From Micromonospora lupini (GTDB lineage Bacteria > Actinomycetota > Actinomycetes > Mycobacteriales > Micromonosporaceae): a stretch of DNA of 64,000 bases. The position numbers and the translations under genes were made by a program. The stretch is from NCBI RefSeq assembly GCF_026342015.1, contig NZ_JAPENL010000002.1, positions 1,803,001 to 1,867,000 of the forward strand. Direction: 5' to 3'. Below are positions 14,124 through 21,888 of the stretch, piece after piece (the stretch's first letter is position 1; each line of letters opens with the position of its first letter). The notes beneath the pieces were generated by a model. That model ran no database searches and had not been told where the DNA came from. It was given only the letters and a program-made list of their open reading frames with translations.

Positions 14124-16559
14124 TCAGGCGGGCAGATTCTCCAGCACCACGTCGAGCACCCGGATCGCGTCCGGCTTGGAGAGCGGGTTGTTGCCGTTTC
14201 CGCACTTCGGCGACTGCACGCAGGACGGGCAGCCGGTCTCGCAGCCGCACTCCGCTATCGCGTCCCGGGTGGCGCGCAGCCACGCCGACGCCGTCCCGTA
14301 CGCCCGCTCGGCGAAGCCGGCGCCGCCCGGGTGCCCGTCGTAGACGAAGACCGTGGGCGCCTCGGTGTCCGGGTGCACTGCGGTGGAGAGCCCGCCGATG
14401 TCCCACCTGTCGCACGTCGCCATCAGCGGAAGCAGGCCGATCGCGGCGTGTTCGGCGGCGTGCAGGGCACCCGGCACGTCGGCCTGCTGGACCCCGGCGG
14501 AGGCAAGCGATCGGGGTGACAGCGTGAACCAGACCGCCACCGTACGCAGCTCCCGGGTGGGCAGGTCGAGCGGCCGGGTGTCGATCACCTCGCCGGTGGC
14601 GATCCGGCGGCGCTGGTACGACACGACCTGGCTGGTCACGTCCACCTCGCCGAGGAACATGCCGACCGGCCCGGCGTCCACGTAGGAGCGCACCGACACC
14701 ACTGACAGGTCGGTGACGTCCCGGGCGTGGGTGGACCAGTCCGGCTCCTCGGCGTGCACAAGCGCGCAGCCGTCGGCCAGATCGAGGTCGTCGACCACGT
14801 ACGAGACGCCCTGGTGCAGGTAGACCGCGCCGGGATGGAGCAGGAAGTGCGACGAGCCACCGTCGACAGTGCCGAGGAGGCGACCGGTCGATGACTCCAC
14901 CACGGCGACCGGGGCGCCGCCCTCGCCGCGCAGGTCCACCTCCGGGCGCTCGCGGTGCCGCCAGTACCAGCCGGTGGGCCGCTGCCGCAGCGCCCCGGCC
15001 TCGACCAACTGGTCGATGGCCTCCTTCGACCCGTCGCCGAAGAGCGCCAGGTCGGCGGAGGTGAGCGGCGCCTCGACGGCCGCGCAGGCGAGCTGCGGCG
15101 CCAGCACGTACGGGTTGGCCGGGTCGAGCACCGTCGCCTCGACCGGCGCACCGAAGATCGCCTCCGGGTGGTGTATCAGGTAGGTGTCCAGCGGGTCGTC
15201 CCGCGCCACCAGCACGGCGAGGGCCTCCTGGCCGGACCGCCCCGCGCGGCCCGCCTGCTGCCACAGTGACGCCCGGGTTCCCGGATAGCCGCAGATCAGC
15301 ACCGCGTCCAGACCGACCAGGTCCACGCCCAGCTCAAGCGCGTTGGTGGAGGCCAGGCCGAGCAGGTCACCGTGCAGCAGCGCCCGTTCCAGCTCGCGCC
15401 GCTCCTCGCGCAGGTAGCCGCCCCGGTAGGCGGCGACCCGACCGCCGAGGCCCGGGACCGCGTCGTCAAGCGCCCGGCGCGCGTTGGCCGCCACCACCTC
15501 GGCGCCCTTGCGGGACCTGACGAACGCGAGCGTGCGTACCCCCTCGGCGACCGTGTCGGCGAGCAGGTCCGCGGTCTCCCGCAGCGCGGACCTGCGGACC
15601 TGGACGAGGTCGGTCGCGGCGTCGTGGTCGCCGGCCGGCTGCGCGGGCACCGCGGGGGAGGCCGAGTCGGGTGGGAGCAGCGGCGGCTCCCAGAGCGCGA
15701 AGGTCACCCCGCCGCGCGGTGAGGCGTCCTCGGTGACAGCCGTCACCGGCAGGCCGGTCAGTCGCCCGGCCGCTGTCGCCGGGTCGCCGGAGGTCGCCGA
15801 GGCGAGCACGAACACCGGGGTGGCGCCGAAGCGGGCGCACTGCCGGCGCAGTCGTCGCAGCACGTGCGCCACGTGCGAGCCGAACACGCCCCGGTAGGTG
15901 TGGCACTCGTCGATCACCACGTACGCCAGCCGGCGCAGGAAACCGGACCACTGGGCGTGGCCGGGCAGGATGCCGTGGTGCAGCATGTCCGGGTTGGTCA
16001 GCACGAAACGGGAGTGCCGGCGGATCCACTCCCGTTCGGCGCGCGGCGTGTCCCCGTCGTAGCAGGCGGGGCGTACCCCTTCCAGGTCCAGGCCGGCGAC
16101 GGCCCGTAGCTGGTCGGCGGCGAGGGCCTTGGTCGGCGCCAGGTAGAGCACTGTGGCCCGGGGGTCGGCGAGCAGGGTGGCCAGCGCCGGGAGCTGGTAC
16201 GCGAGCGACTTGCCGGACGCGGTGCCGGTGGCGACGATCACGTGGCCGCCGTCGTACGCCAGGGTGGCCGCCTCGGCCTGGTGCTGCCAGGGTGCGACCA
16301 CGCCGCGGCGGGCGAACGCCTCCCGCAGCTCCGGCGGCGCCCACGCCGGCCAGGGGGCGGGCACCCCGACGCGGGCCGGCACCCGCTCGACGTGGGTGAC
16401 CGGGTCGCCGGCACCCCGGGCGCGCAGCCGGCGCAGCAGGTCGACAGGCGTTGGTCCAGTGTCGTGACCTGCGGATACGGTGGGCGCGGCGGACGACTCC
16501 TGGTCGCGGCGCGGCGTAGGGCGCGACGAGATGAAGTCGTTGGAGGTCACGTCCTGCAC
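14124..16559 (-). CDS. DEAD/DEAH-box helicase with C-terminal DUF1998 zinc domain
   Basis: The 811-residue superfamily 2 helicase has motif I ATGTASGKS at about 109-117, DECH box VVIDECHTYRG, a second RecA domain with GYPGTRASLWQQAGRAGRSG (motif VI), and a C-terminal DUF1998 region ending in CGCETGCPSCVQSPKCG, a four-cysteine zinc site. This matches the MrfA/YprA group, for which a DNA-repair role is known in Bacillus. It is divergent from bldG, as in Streptomyces. The start is a GTG at 16559 with a weak ribosome binding site; another GTG three codons on is possible. Confidence 0.9.
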   Translation of the reverse strand: MQDVTSNDFISSRPTPRRDQESSAAPTVSAGHDTGPTPVDLLRRLRARGAGDPVTHVERVPARVGVPAPWPAWAPPELREAFARRGVVAPWQHQAEAATLAYDGGHVIVATGTASGKSLAYQLPALATLLADPRATVLYLAPTKALAADQLRAVAGLDLEGVRPACYDGDTPRAEREWIRRHSRFVLTNPDMLHHGILPGHAQWSGFLRRLAYVVIDECHTYRGVFGSHVAHVLRRLRRQCARFGATPVFVLASATSGDPATAAGRLTGLPVTAVTEDASPRGGVTFALWEPPLLPPDSASPAVPAQPAGDHDAATDLVQVRRSALRETADLLADTVAEGVRTLAFVRSRKGAEVVAANARRALDDAVPGLGGRVAAYRGGYLREERRELERALLHGDLLGLASTNALELGVDLVGLDAVLICGYPGTRASLWQQAGRAGRSGQEALAVLVARDDPLDTYLIHHPEAIFGAPVEATVLDPANPYVLAPQLACAAVEAPLTSADLALFGDGSKEAIDQLVEAGALRQRPTGWYWRHRERPEVDLRGEGGAPVAVVESSTGRLLGTVDGGSSHFLLHPGAVYLHQGVSYVVDDLDLADGCALVHAEEPDWSTHARDVTDLSVVSVRSYVDAGPVGMFLGEVDVTSQVVSYQRRRIATGEVIDTRPLDLPTRELRTVAVWFTLSPRSLASAGVQQADVPGALHAAEHAAIGLLPLMATCDRWDIGGLSTAVHPDTEAPTVFVYDGHPGGAGFAERAYGTASAWLRATRDAIAECGCETGCPSCVQSPKCGNGNNPLSKPDAIRVLDVVLENLPA

Positions 16560-16690
16560 TCTCGCACTGGTGTTCGGAGATGAAAAGCCGGGCCGGGGGG
16601 TAAGGGGAAGCCTCCGCCGGTGACCGCAGGGTGTCCCGGCGGTAGTGGTTAGATGCCCAGGAGAGTTTACGGCTCTGGCGAGGAGGACCG

Positions 16691-17047
16691 ATGGAGCTGT
16701 CGCTGGCGACGCGCACCGTGGGCGAGCACACGGTGCTCGAGGTCGGCGGTGAGGTGGACGTCTACACCGCGCCCCGGCTCCGTGAACGACTCCTCGAGTT
16801 GATCGACGGTGGCGCCCGACACGTGGTCGTTGACCTCGGGCGGGTGGACTTCCTCGACTCCACCGGGCTGGGCGTGCTGGTGGGCGCGCACAAGCGGCTG
16901 CGGACGGCCGGCGGCTCGTTCGCCCTGGTCTGTGACAAGGAGCCGCTGCTCAAGATCTTCCGGATCACGGCGTTGGACCAGGTGTTCCCGCTGCACCCCA
17001 CGGTCGAGGCGGCGGTCGGTGCGGGTCCGACCGGCGCCAACGCGTGA
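16691..17047 (+). CDS. bldG: STAS-domain anti-sigma factor antagonist, BldG-like
   Basis: The 118-residue single-domain protein matches the STAS family: EVGGEVDVYTAPRLRERLLE, then VVVDLGRVDFLDSTGLGVLV, where the Ser of DSTG is the site phosphorylated by the partner kinase. When dephosphorylated it would bind the anti-sigma factor and release a sigma factor. AGGAGGACCG precedes the ATG. The order helicase (divergent), bldG, apgA, hppA is that of the Streptomyces bldG locus, which supports the name. Confidence 0.9.
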   Translation: MELSLATRTVGEHTVLEVGGEVDVYTAPRLRERLLELIDGGARHVVVDLGRVDFLDSTGLGVLVGAHKRLRTAGGSFALVCDKEPLLKIFRITALDQVFPLHPTVEAAVGAGPTGANA

Positions 17048-17481
17048 TGGCGACGGTCCGGCTCTCCTTCTCCCCGGCGCCGGTGCACGTGCGTACCGCC
17101 CGACTGGTCGGCGTCGCCGTCGCCCGGCGTGCCGGTGTGCGCGAGGACCTGCTGGACGAGGTGCGCCTGGCCATCGGTGAGGCGTGCACCCGGGCGGTGG
17201 CCCTGCACCGGCAGTACGGCCTGGCCGACCCGGTGCTCGTGGAGATGTCCGACGGCGGCGCGTACGCGGTGCGGGTGGTGGACCGTGCGCCGATCGAGGC
17301 CGGCATCGGGCTGGCGGCGTTGCCGCCGGACGAGTTGGCAAACGAGTCGCTGACCGACGAGGCGCTTACCACGGGCGTCGGGTTCGCCCTGCTCGCGGGC
17401 TTCGTCGAGGACCTTCAGGTGCGTCCGGTCGACGAGGGCATCGGCACCGAGGTGCGGATGGTGTGGCCGGTCGGCCGCTGA
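17044..17481 (+). CDS. apgA: ATP-binding anti-sigma factor (HATPase_c, ApgA-like)
   Basis: The 145-residue protein fits the RsbW/SpoIIAB serine-kinase fold: helix LLDEVRLAIGEACTRAVALH carries the N-box region (E-A-C-T in place of the usual E-x-x-x-N), followed by VVDRAPIEAG and a Gly-containing segment LTTGVGFALLAGFVEDLQV. It overlaps bldG by 4 bases. Position identifies it as the BldG partner, known as ApgA in Streptomyces. The N-box Asn appears replaced by Arg or Ala, so kinase activity is uncertain. Confidence 0.85.
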   Translation: MMATVRLSFSPAPVHVRTARLVGVAVARRAGVREDLLDEVRLAIGEACTRAVALHRQYGLADPVLVEMSDGGAYAVRVVDRAPIEAGIGLAALPPDELANESLTDEALTTGVGFALLAGFVEDLQVRPVDEGIGTEVRMVWPVGR

Positions 17482-17498
17482 CCCGTTCCGGTAAGTCA

Positions 17499-17525
17499 GG
17501 CCGCATCCCCGCCGGGGGTGCGGCC
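17499..17525 (+). terminator. Terminator hairpin after the bldG-apgA pair
   Basis: GGCCGCATCCCC and GGGGGTGCGGCC form a 12-bp stem with one G-T pair and a 3-base loop, 18 bases after the apgA stop and followed by TTGTCGTC. Confidence 0.8.
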
Positions 17526-17798
17526 TTGTCGTCATGGATCGGGCCCTATATCAGATTTCGTTTCATAACACAGCGACGAAGATCATCGAGACACGGTGCC
17601 ACCTCGATGTGACCTCGAACACTGTGGAGGGCTACAGTACCCGGGTTGTCAGCAAGTGATCCAACCCGCAGCCAGCGGGTATGGGTGGTCATCGCTGGTC
17701 CGCTGGGGTGGGTTGGCGCGCGCTTGCGAGTCCGCATCCAGGCGTCGACAGGTGCGTCTCCACCGTCGACGCGAGTGTTCGGTAACAGGAGGACACAG
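17526..17798 (+). promoter_or_regulatory. Leader region of hppA
   Basis: This gene-free region holds an unusually AT-rich patch (about 17547-17573, containing TATATCAGATTTCGTTTCAT) in an otherwise GC-rich setting, a likely promoter. The long distance from it to the hppA start leaves room for an untranslated leader. ACAGGAGGACAC just before 17799 is a strong ribosome binding site. The open frame running into hppA from 17646 has no such site and is not supported. Confidence 0.45.
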
Positions 17799-20159
17799 AT
17801 GTCCGAGACCTTGGCCGCCGATGGCGGCGGGCTTTCCCTTACCGGAAGCAATGTCACGTACGTCGTCATCGCCGCGGTCATCGCGCTGGTGGCGCTCGTC
17901 TTCGCGGCCGCGCTGACGAAGACGGTGCTGGCAGCCGGCAAGGGCACCACCAATATGCAGGAGATCTCGGGGGCGGTCCAGGAGGGCGCCTCGGCCTACC
18001 TGCTCCGCCAGTTCCGCACCTTGGCGATCTTCGTCGTCGTCGCCGTGGTGCTGCTCTTCCTGCTGCCGGTGCACGACACCGACGGCAGCGTGATGGCCGT
18101 GAAGATCGGCCGCTCGCTCTTCTTCATCGTGGGCGCCGTGTTCAGCGCGTCCATCGGCGGCGCCGGCATGTGGCTGGCGACCCGCGCCAACCTGCGCGTG
18201 GCAGCCGCAGCCCGGGAGCGACAGGGTGGCCGCGAGGCGGCCATGAAGATCGCCTTCCGGACCGGCGGCGTGGTCGGCTTCCTCACCGTCGGCCTCGGCC
18301 TCTTCGGCGCCGCGCTCGTCGTCCTGGTCTACCGGGGTGACGCGCCCACGGTGCTGGAGGGCTTCGGCTTCGGCGCCGCGCTGCTGGCGATGTTCATGCG
18401 TGTCGGTGGCGGCATCTTCACCAAGGCCGCCGACGTCGGCGCCGACCTGGTCGGCAAGGTCGAACAGGGCATCCCCGAGGACGACCCGCGCAACGCCGCC
18501 ACCATCGCCGACAACGTGGGCGACAACGTCGGTGACTGCGCCGGCATGGCCGCCGACCTGTTCGAGTCGTACGCGGTGACGCTCGTCGCCGCGCTGATCC
18601 TCGGCCGGGCCGCCTTCGGCGAGGACGGCCTGGTCTTCCCGCTGATCATCTCCACCGTCGGTGTGCTCGTCGCCATCGTCGGCGTCTTCATCACCCGGCT
18701 GCGCACGTCCGACCGCAGCGGCCTGACCGCCATCAACAGGGCCTTCTACCTCTCCGCCGTGCTCTCCGCGGTGCTGGTGGCGATCGCCGCGTACGCGTAC
18801 CTGCCGGCGACCTTCGCCGAGCTGGAGGGCGGGCTCGACGTCACCGACCGCAACCCGCGACTGGTGGCCATCGGCGCGGTGGTGATCGGCATCGTGCTGG
18901 CCGCGGCGATCCAGGCGCTGACCGGCTACTTCACCGAGACCAACCGCCGGCCCGTGCAGGACATCGGCAAGAGCTCGCAGACCGGCGCCGCCACGGTGAT
19001 CCTCGCCGGCATCAGCATCGGACTGGAGTCGGCGGTCTACTCGGCGCTGCTGATCGGCGCCGGAGTCTTCGGGGCGTTCCTGCTCGGCGGCAGCTCCATC
19101 ACGCTGTCGCTGTTCGCGGTGGCACTGGCCGGCACCGGCCTGCTCACCACTGTCGGCGTCATCGTCGCCATGGACACCTTCGGCCCCATCTCGGACAACG
19201 CCCAGGGCATCGCCGAGATGTCCGGCGACATCGACGAGCACGGCGCGCGGACGCTCACCGAGCTGGACGCGGTCGGCAACACCACCAAGGCCATCACCAA
19301 GGGCATCGCGATCGCCACCGCCGTGTTGGCGGCGACCGCGCTGTTCGGCTCGTACACGGACACCCTGCGCACCGCGTACGCGGACGCCGGTGTGGGCGAC
19401 GTCGGGACCGAGATCCTCAACTCGCTGAACGTGGCCAACCCACGCAACCTGGTCGGCCTGATCATCGGTGCGGCTGTCGTCTTCCTCTTCTCCGGGCTGG
19501 CCATCAACGCGGTGTCCCGCTCGGCCGGCGCCGTGGTGATGGAGGTTCGCCGGCAGTTCCGTGAGCTGCCCGGCATCATGGACCGCACCCAGCGCCCGGA
19601 GTACGGCAAGGTCGTCGACATCTGCACCCGGGACGCGCAGCGCGAGCTGATGACTCCCGGCCTGCTCGCCATCCTGGCGCCGATCGCTGTCGGCTTCGGC
19701 CTCGGGCCCGGCGCGCTGGCGGCGTACCTCGCCGGTGCGATCGGCGCCGGCACCCTGATGGCTGTCTTCCTGGCCAACTCCGGTGGCGCGTGGGACAACG
19801 CCAAGAAGCTTGTCGAGGACGGCGCGTACGGCGGCAAGGGCTCCGAGGCGCACGCCGCCACGGTCATCGGCGACACCGTCGGTGACCCGTTCAAGGACAC
19901 CGCCGGCCCGGCGATCAACCCGCTGATCAAGGTGATGAACCTGGTCTCGCTGCTGATCGCGCCCGCCGTCGTGGCGTACAGCGTCGGTGACGACCGCAAC
20001 GTCGCGCTGCGGGTGGGCATCGCGCTGGTCGCGACGCTGATCATCGTTGCGTCGGTGGTCTTCAGCAAGCGCAAGGGCATCGCGATGGACGACTCCGACG
20101 CCGGTGGCAACACCGGCGCGGGTAGCGCCGACCACCGGCCGGAGACGGTCAACGCCTGA
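17799..20159 (+). CDS. hppA: Membrane-bound K+-independent proton-translocating pyrophosphatase
   Basis: This 786-residue integral membrane enzyme hydrolyses pyrophosphate and pumps protons. Signature pieces are the DVGADLVGKVEQGIPEDDPR segment, DNVGDNVGDCAGMAADLFES at about 238-257, and the C-terminal GGAWDNAKKLVEDGAYGGKG plus VIGDTVGDPFKDTAGPAINP. GNTTKAITKG has Lys497 where K+-dependent enzymes carry Ala, which marks the K+-independent subclass. The ATG at 17799 was chosen over upstream codons because of the adjacent AGGAGG. The genome neighbourhood matches Streptomyces. Confidence 0.97.
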   Translation: MSETLAADGGGLSLTGSNVTYVVIAAVIALVALVFAAALTKTVLAAGKGTTNMQEISGAVQEGASAYLLRQFRTLAIFVVVAVVLLFLLPVHDTDGSVMAVKIGRSLFFIVGAVFSASIGGAGMWLATRANLRVAAAARERQGGREAAMKIAFRTGGVVGFLTVGLGLFGAALVVLVYRGDAPTVLEGFGFGAALLAMFMRVGGGIFTKAADVGADLVGKVEQGIPEDDPRNAATIADNVGDNVGDCAGMAADLFESYAVTLVAALILGRAAFGEDGLVFPLIISTVGVLVAIVGVFITRLRTSDRSGLTAINRAFYLSAVLSAVLVAIAAYAYLPATFAELEGGLDVTDRNPRLVAIGAVVIGIVLAAAIQALTGYFTETNRRPVQDIGKSSQTGAATVILAGISIGLESAVYSALLIGAGVFGAFLLGGSSITLSLFAVALAGTGLLTTVGVIVAMDTFGPISDNAQGIAEMSGDIDEHGARTLTELDAVGNTTKAITKGIAIATAVLAATALFGSYTDTLRTAYADAGVGDVGTEILNSLNVANPRNLVGLIIGAAVVFLFSGLAINAVSRSAGAVVMEVRRQFRELPGIMDRTQRPEYGKVVDICTRDAQRELMTPGLLAILAPIAVGFGLGPGALAAYLAGAIGAGTLMAVFLANSGGAWDNAKKLVEDGAYGGKGSEAHAATVIGDTVGDPFKDTAGPAINPLIKVMNLVSLLIAPAVVAYSVGDDRNVALRVGIALVATLIIVASVVFSKRKGIAMDDSDAGGNTGAGSADHRPETVNA

Positions 20160-20171
20160 GCGACACCGGCA

Positions 20172-20213
20172 CCGGGGTCCCCGCTCGACGTACCCGTCGG
20201 ACGGGGACCCCGG
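20172..20213 (+). terminator. Terminator hairpin after hppA
   Basis: CCGGGGTCCCCG (20172-20183) pairs perfectly with CGGGGACCCCGG (20202-20213) around an 18-base loop, 12 bases after the hppA stop. Confidence 0.75.
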
Positions 20214-20261
20214 CCATCCGGACCGGTGCCACGCCTGCCCCAAGGCCGTACGCTGCAACGC

Positions 20262-20804
20262 ATGCGTACGTGCCGGGCGTCTGCCGCCGGAAAGCTCACG
20301 GTGGTCCTGGCCACGCTCGTCGTCGTCCTCGCCGGCTGCGGTGGTGGCCCCAGCCCGCGGGCCTGGGCGGCGTCGGTCTGCGGAGCGCTCACGCCGTGGC
20401 GCTCCGAGATCAGCAAGTTGACCAGCAGCACCGATCAGCAGATGACGGCGCAGACCACTCCGGCGCAGGCCAAGGAGAACCTGGTGCGGCTCTTCGGTGG
20501 CGCGGAGCAGGCCAGCGAGACCGCGCGCCGCAAGGTCGAGCAGGCAGGCATCCCGGAGACCGACAACGGCGAGGCCATCTCCGCCGGGTTCCGCGGCTCG
20601 CTGAGCAAGATGCGGGACGCCTACGGCCGGGCCCGGGACACCATCGAGGGGTTGGGCACCGGCGAGCCGGCCGCCTTCTACGACGGCGTGCGGGCCGCCG
20701 TCGAGACGCTGAACAAGGAGTACGACGCCAGCGCGCTGGACACCAGCAAGCTCAACTCCGAGGAGTTGAAACAGGCTTTCGACGAGGTGCCGGAGTGTCA
20801 CTGA
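20262..20804 (+). CDS. Putative secreted lipoprotein, unknown function
   Basis: The 180-residue protein has a basic N-terminus, hydrophobic core KLTVVLATLVVVLAGCGGG and a clear LAGC lipobox, so it should be lipid-anchored outside the membrane. The mature part is helical (SKLTSSTDQQMTAQTTPAQA, and later LDTSKLNSEELKQAFDEVP) with two further Cys residues, one at the third from last position (ECH). No family was recognised. ATG at 20262 gives a normal signal peptide length. It overlaps the next gene by 10 bases. Confidence 0.8.
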   Translation: MRTCRASAAGKLTVVLATLVVVLAGCGGGPSPRAWAASVCGALTPWRSEISKLTSSTDQQMTAQTTPAQAKENLVRLFGGAEQASETARRKVEQAGIPETDNGEAISAGFRGSLSKMRDAYGRARDTIEGLGTGEPAAFYDGVRAAVETLNKEYDASALDTSKLNSEELKQAFDEVPECH

Positions 20805-21553
20805 ACGGGTTCGGTGACTCTTCGGCGGCGCAGCCGCTGGAGGCGCTGTTCCCCGCACCCGAGCCCGATCCGCCGGACACCGGCGCGGCGACGTCGGGTG
20901 CCAACCGGCGACGCGTCGGCCCGACCCGATCGGACCCGGGTCGTCCCGGGCCGCCGCACACCGACGACGCCGGGCGCCAACTGGTCTTCTTCGGCGCGGA
21001 TGCCGCCGAACCGGCGGTCGCCGACCTGGCCGGGCTGTTGGCCGGCCCGGGTGAGGTGGTCCGGATGGGCGGCACCGCCCGTCTCGCGGTGCGGGTGGAC
21101 GCCGCCTGGCGGGTGCACGTGCTCGTCGCCGAACTGGCGCTGCGTGGGCTGGCCGCGAGCTGGGAGCCGACCGAGGACGAGCGACACACGGTTCGTACGT
21201 CGTACACCCGTCTGTTGAAGCCGCTCGCGGTCGCCTGGCTGCACGGCCCGGCGAAGCGCCCGCCGGCCGTCTTCCACCTGACCGGCCGGCGGCTGCGGCT
21301 CTGGCTCGCCGCCGCCGGGACGCCGGAGCCGCCCGGCGGCTTCCTGCTGCGGCTCGGCGAGGGCGACCGGGAGTCGTGGGACGCGATCGGCGCGGCCCTC
21401 GCCGCGGCCGGCCTGGCCGGCACGTTGCTCGGCCCCGACGAGGGTGGCCCGGCGTACCGGATCACCGGCCGGCGCCGGTTGGCGCGGCTCGCCGAACTGG
21501 TCGGCGGACCGCCGGCGACGGCGCCAACGGACGCCTGGCCCACCGAGGGCTGA
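20795..21553 (+). CDS. Hypothetical protein between the lipoprotein gene and topA
   Basis: The 252-residue protein starts at a GTG inside the end of the preceding gene. A Pro/Arg-rich first 50 residues is followed by a globular region with two similar halves: LVFFGADAAEPAVADLAGLL plus LAVRVDAAWRVHVLVAELAL, and later WLHGPAKRPPAVFHLTGRRL plus LRLGEGDRESWDAIGAALAA. No signal peptide, membrane segment or known catalytic motif was seen. Coding support comes from low Arg content and the continuous operon spacing. Confidence 0.7.
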   Translation: MSLNGFGDSSAAQPLEALFPAPEPDPPDTGAATSGANRRRVGPTRSDPGRPGPPHTDDAGRQLVFFGADAAEPAVADLAGLLAGPGEVVRMGGTARLAVRVDAAWRVHVLVAELALRGLAASWEPTEDERHTVRTSYTRLLKPLAVAWLHGPAKRPPAVFHLTGRRLRLWLAAAGTPEPPGGFLLRLGEGDRESWDAIGAALAAAGLAGTLLGPDEGGPAYRITGRRRLARLAELVGGPPATAPTDAWPTEG

Positions 21554-21888
21554 ACCGGCCAATTCCCCCAAGCCGGGAGGGGTGGGCGGCTGTCCGGTGC
21601 CGGACAACGGGCGGGCCGATCGAGAGGAAACGGCCGGGTCGATGGTCCGCCATCGTCACAGTGACCCGCTTCGAGCCCTACTCACGGTGTACGGTGGCGC
21701 CGTCCGGCAGTGCCGAGCACGGCGGGCGGAGTTGACCGCCGCGTCGCAGCGGATTGCCGCCCGCGAAACCCGAAACGCGGACGGCGCGTTACGTTGGACA
21801 TCCGGACCGCCGGTGCCGCGGCGGGGTCGAGAGCGGTCGCTGTTCCCGGCGCCGGCAGGCCACGAGCAGGAGTGAGGTCGACAGAGAC
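21554..21888 (+). other. Gene-free region upstream of topA
   Basis: No gene is supported here. The frame open into topA from 21754 lacks a ribosome binding site and is Arg-rich. The region should carry the topA promoter; a purine-rich AGGAGTGAGG lies 20-30 bases before the topA GTG. No clear hairpin was found. Confidence 0.45.

Noticed and set aside
17649..20858. Open frame of over 1,000 codons on the minus strand opposite hppA
   Set aside because: It is rich in Gly, Arg, His and Asp as expected of antisense high-GC DNA and conflicts with the fully motif-supported pyrophosphatase.
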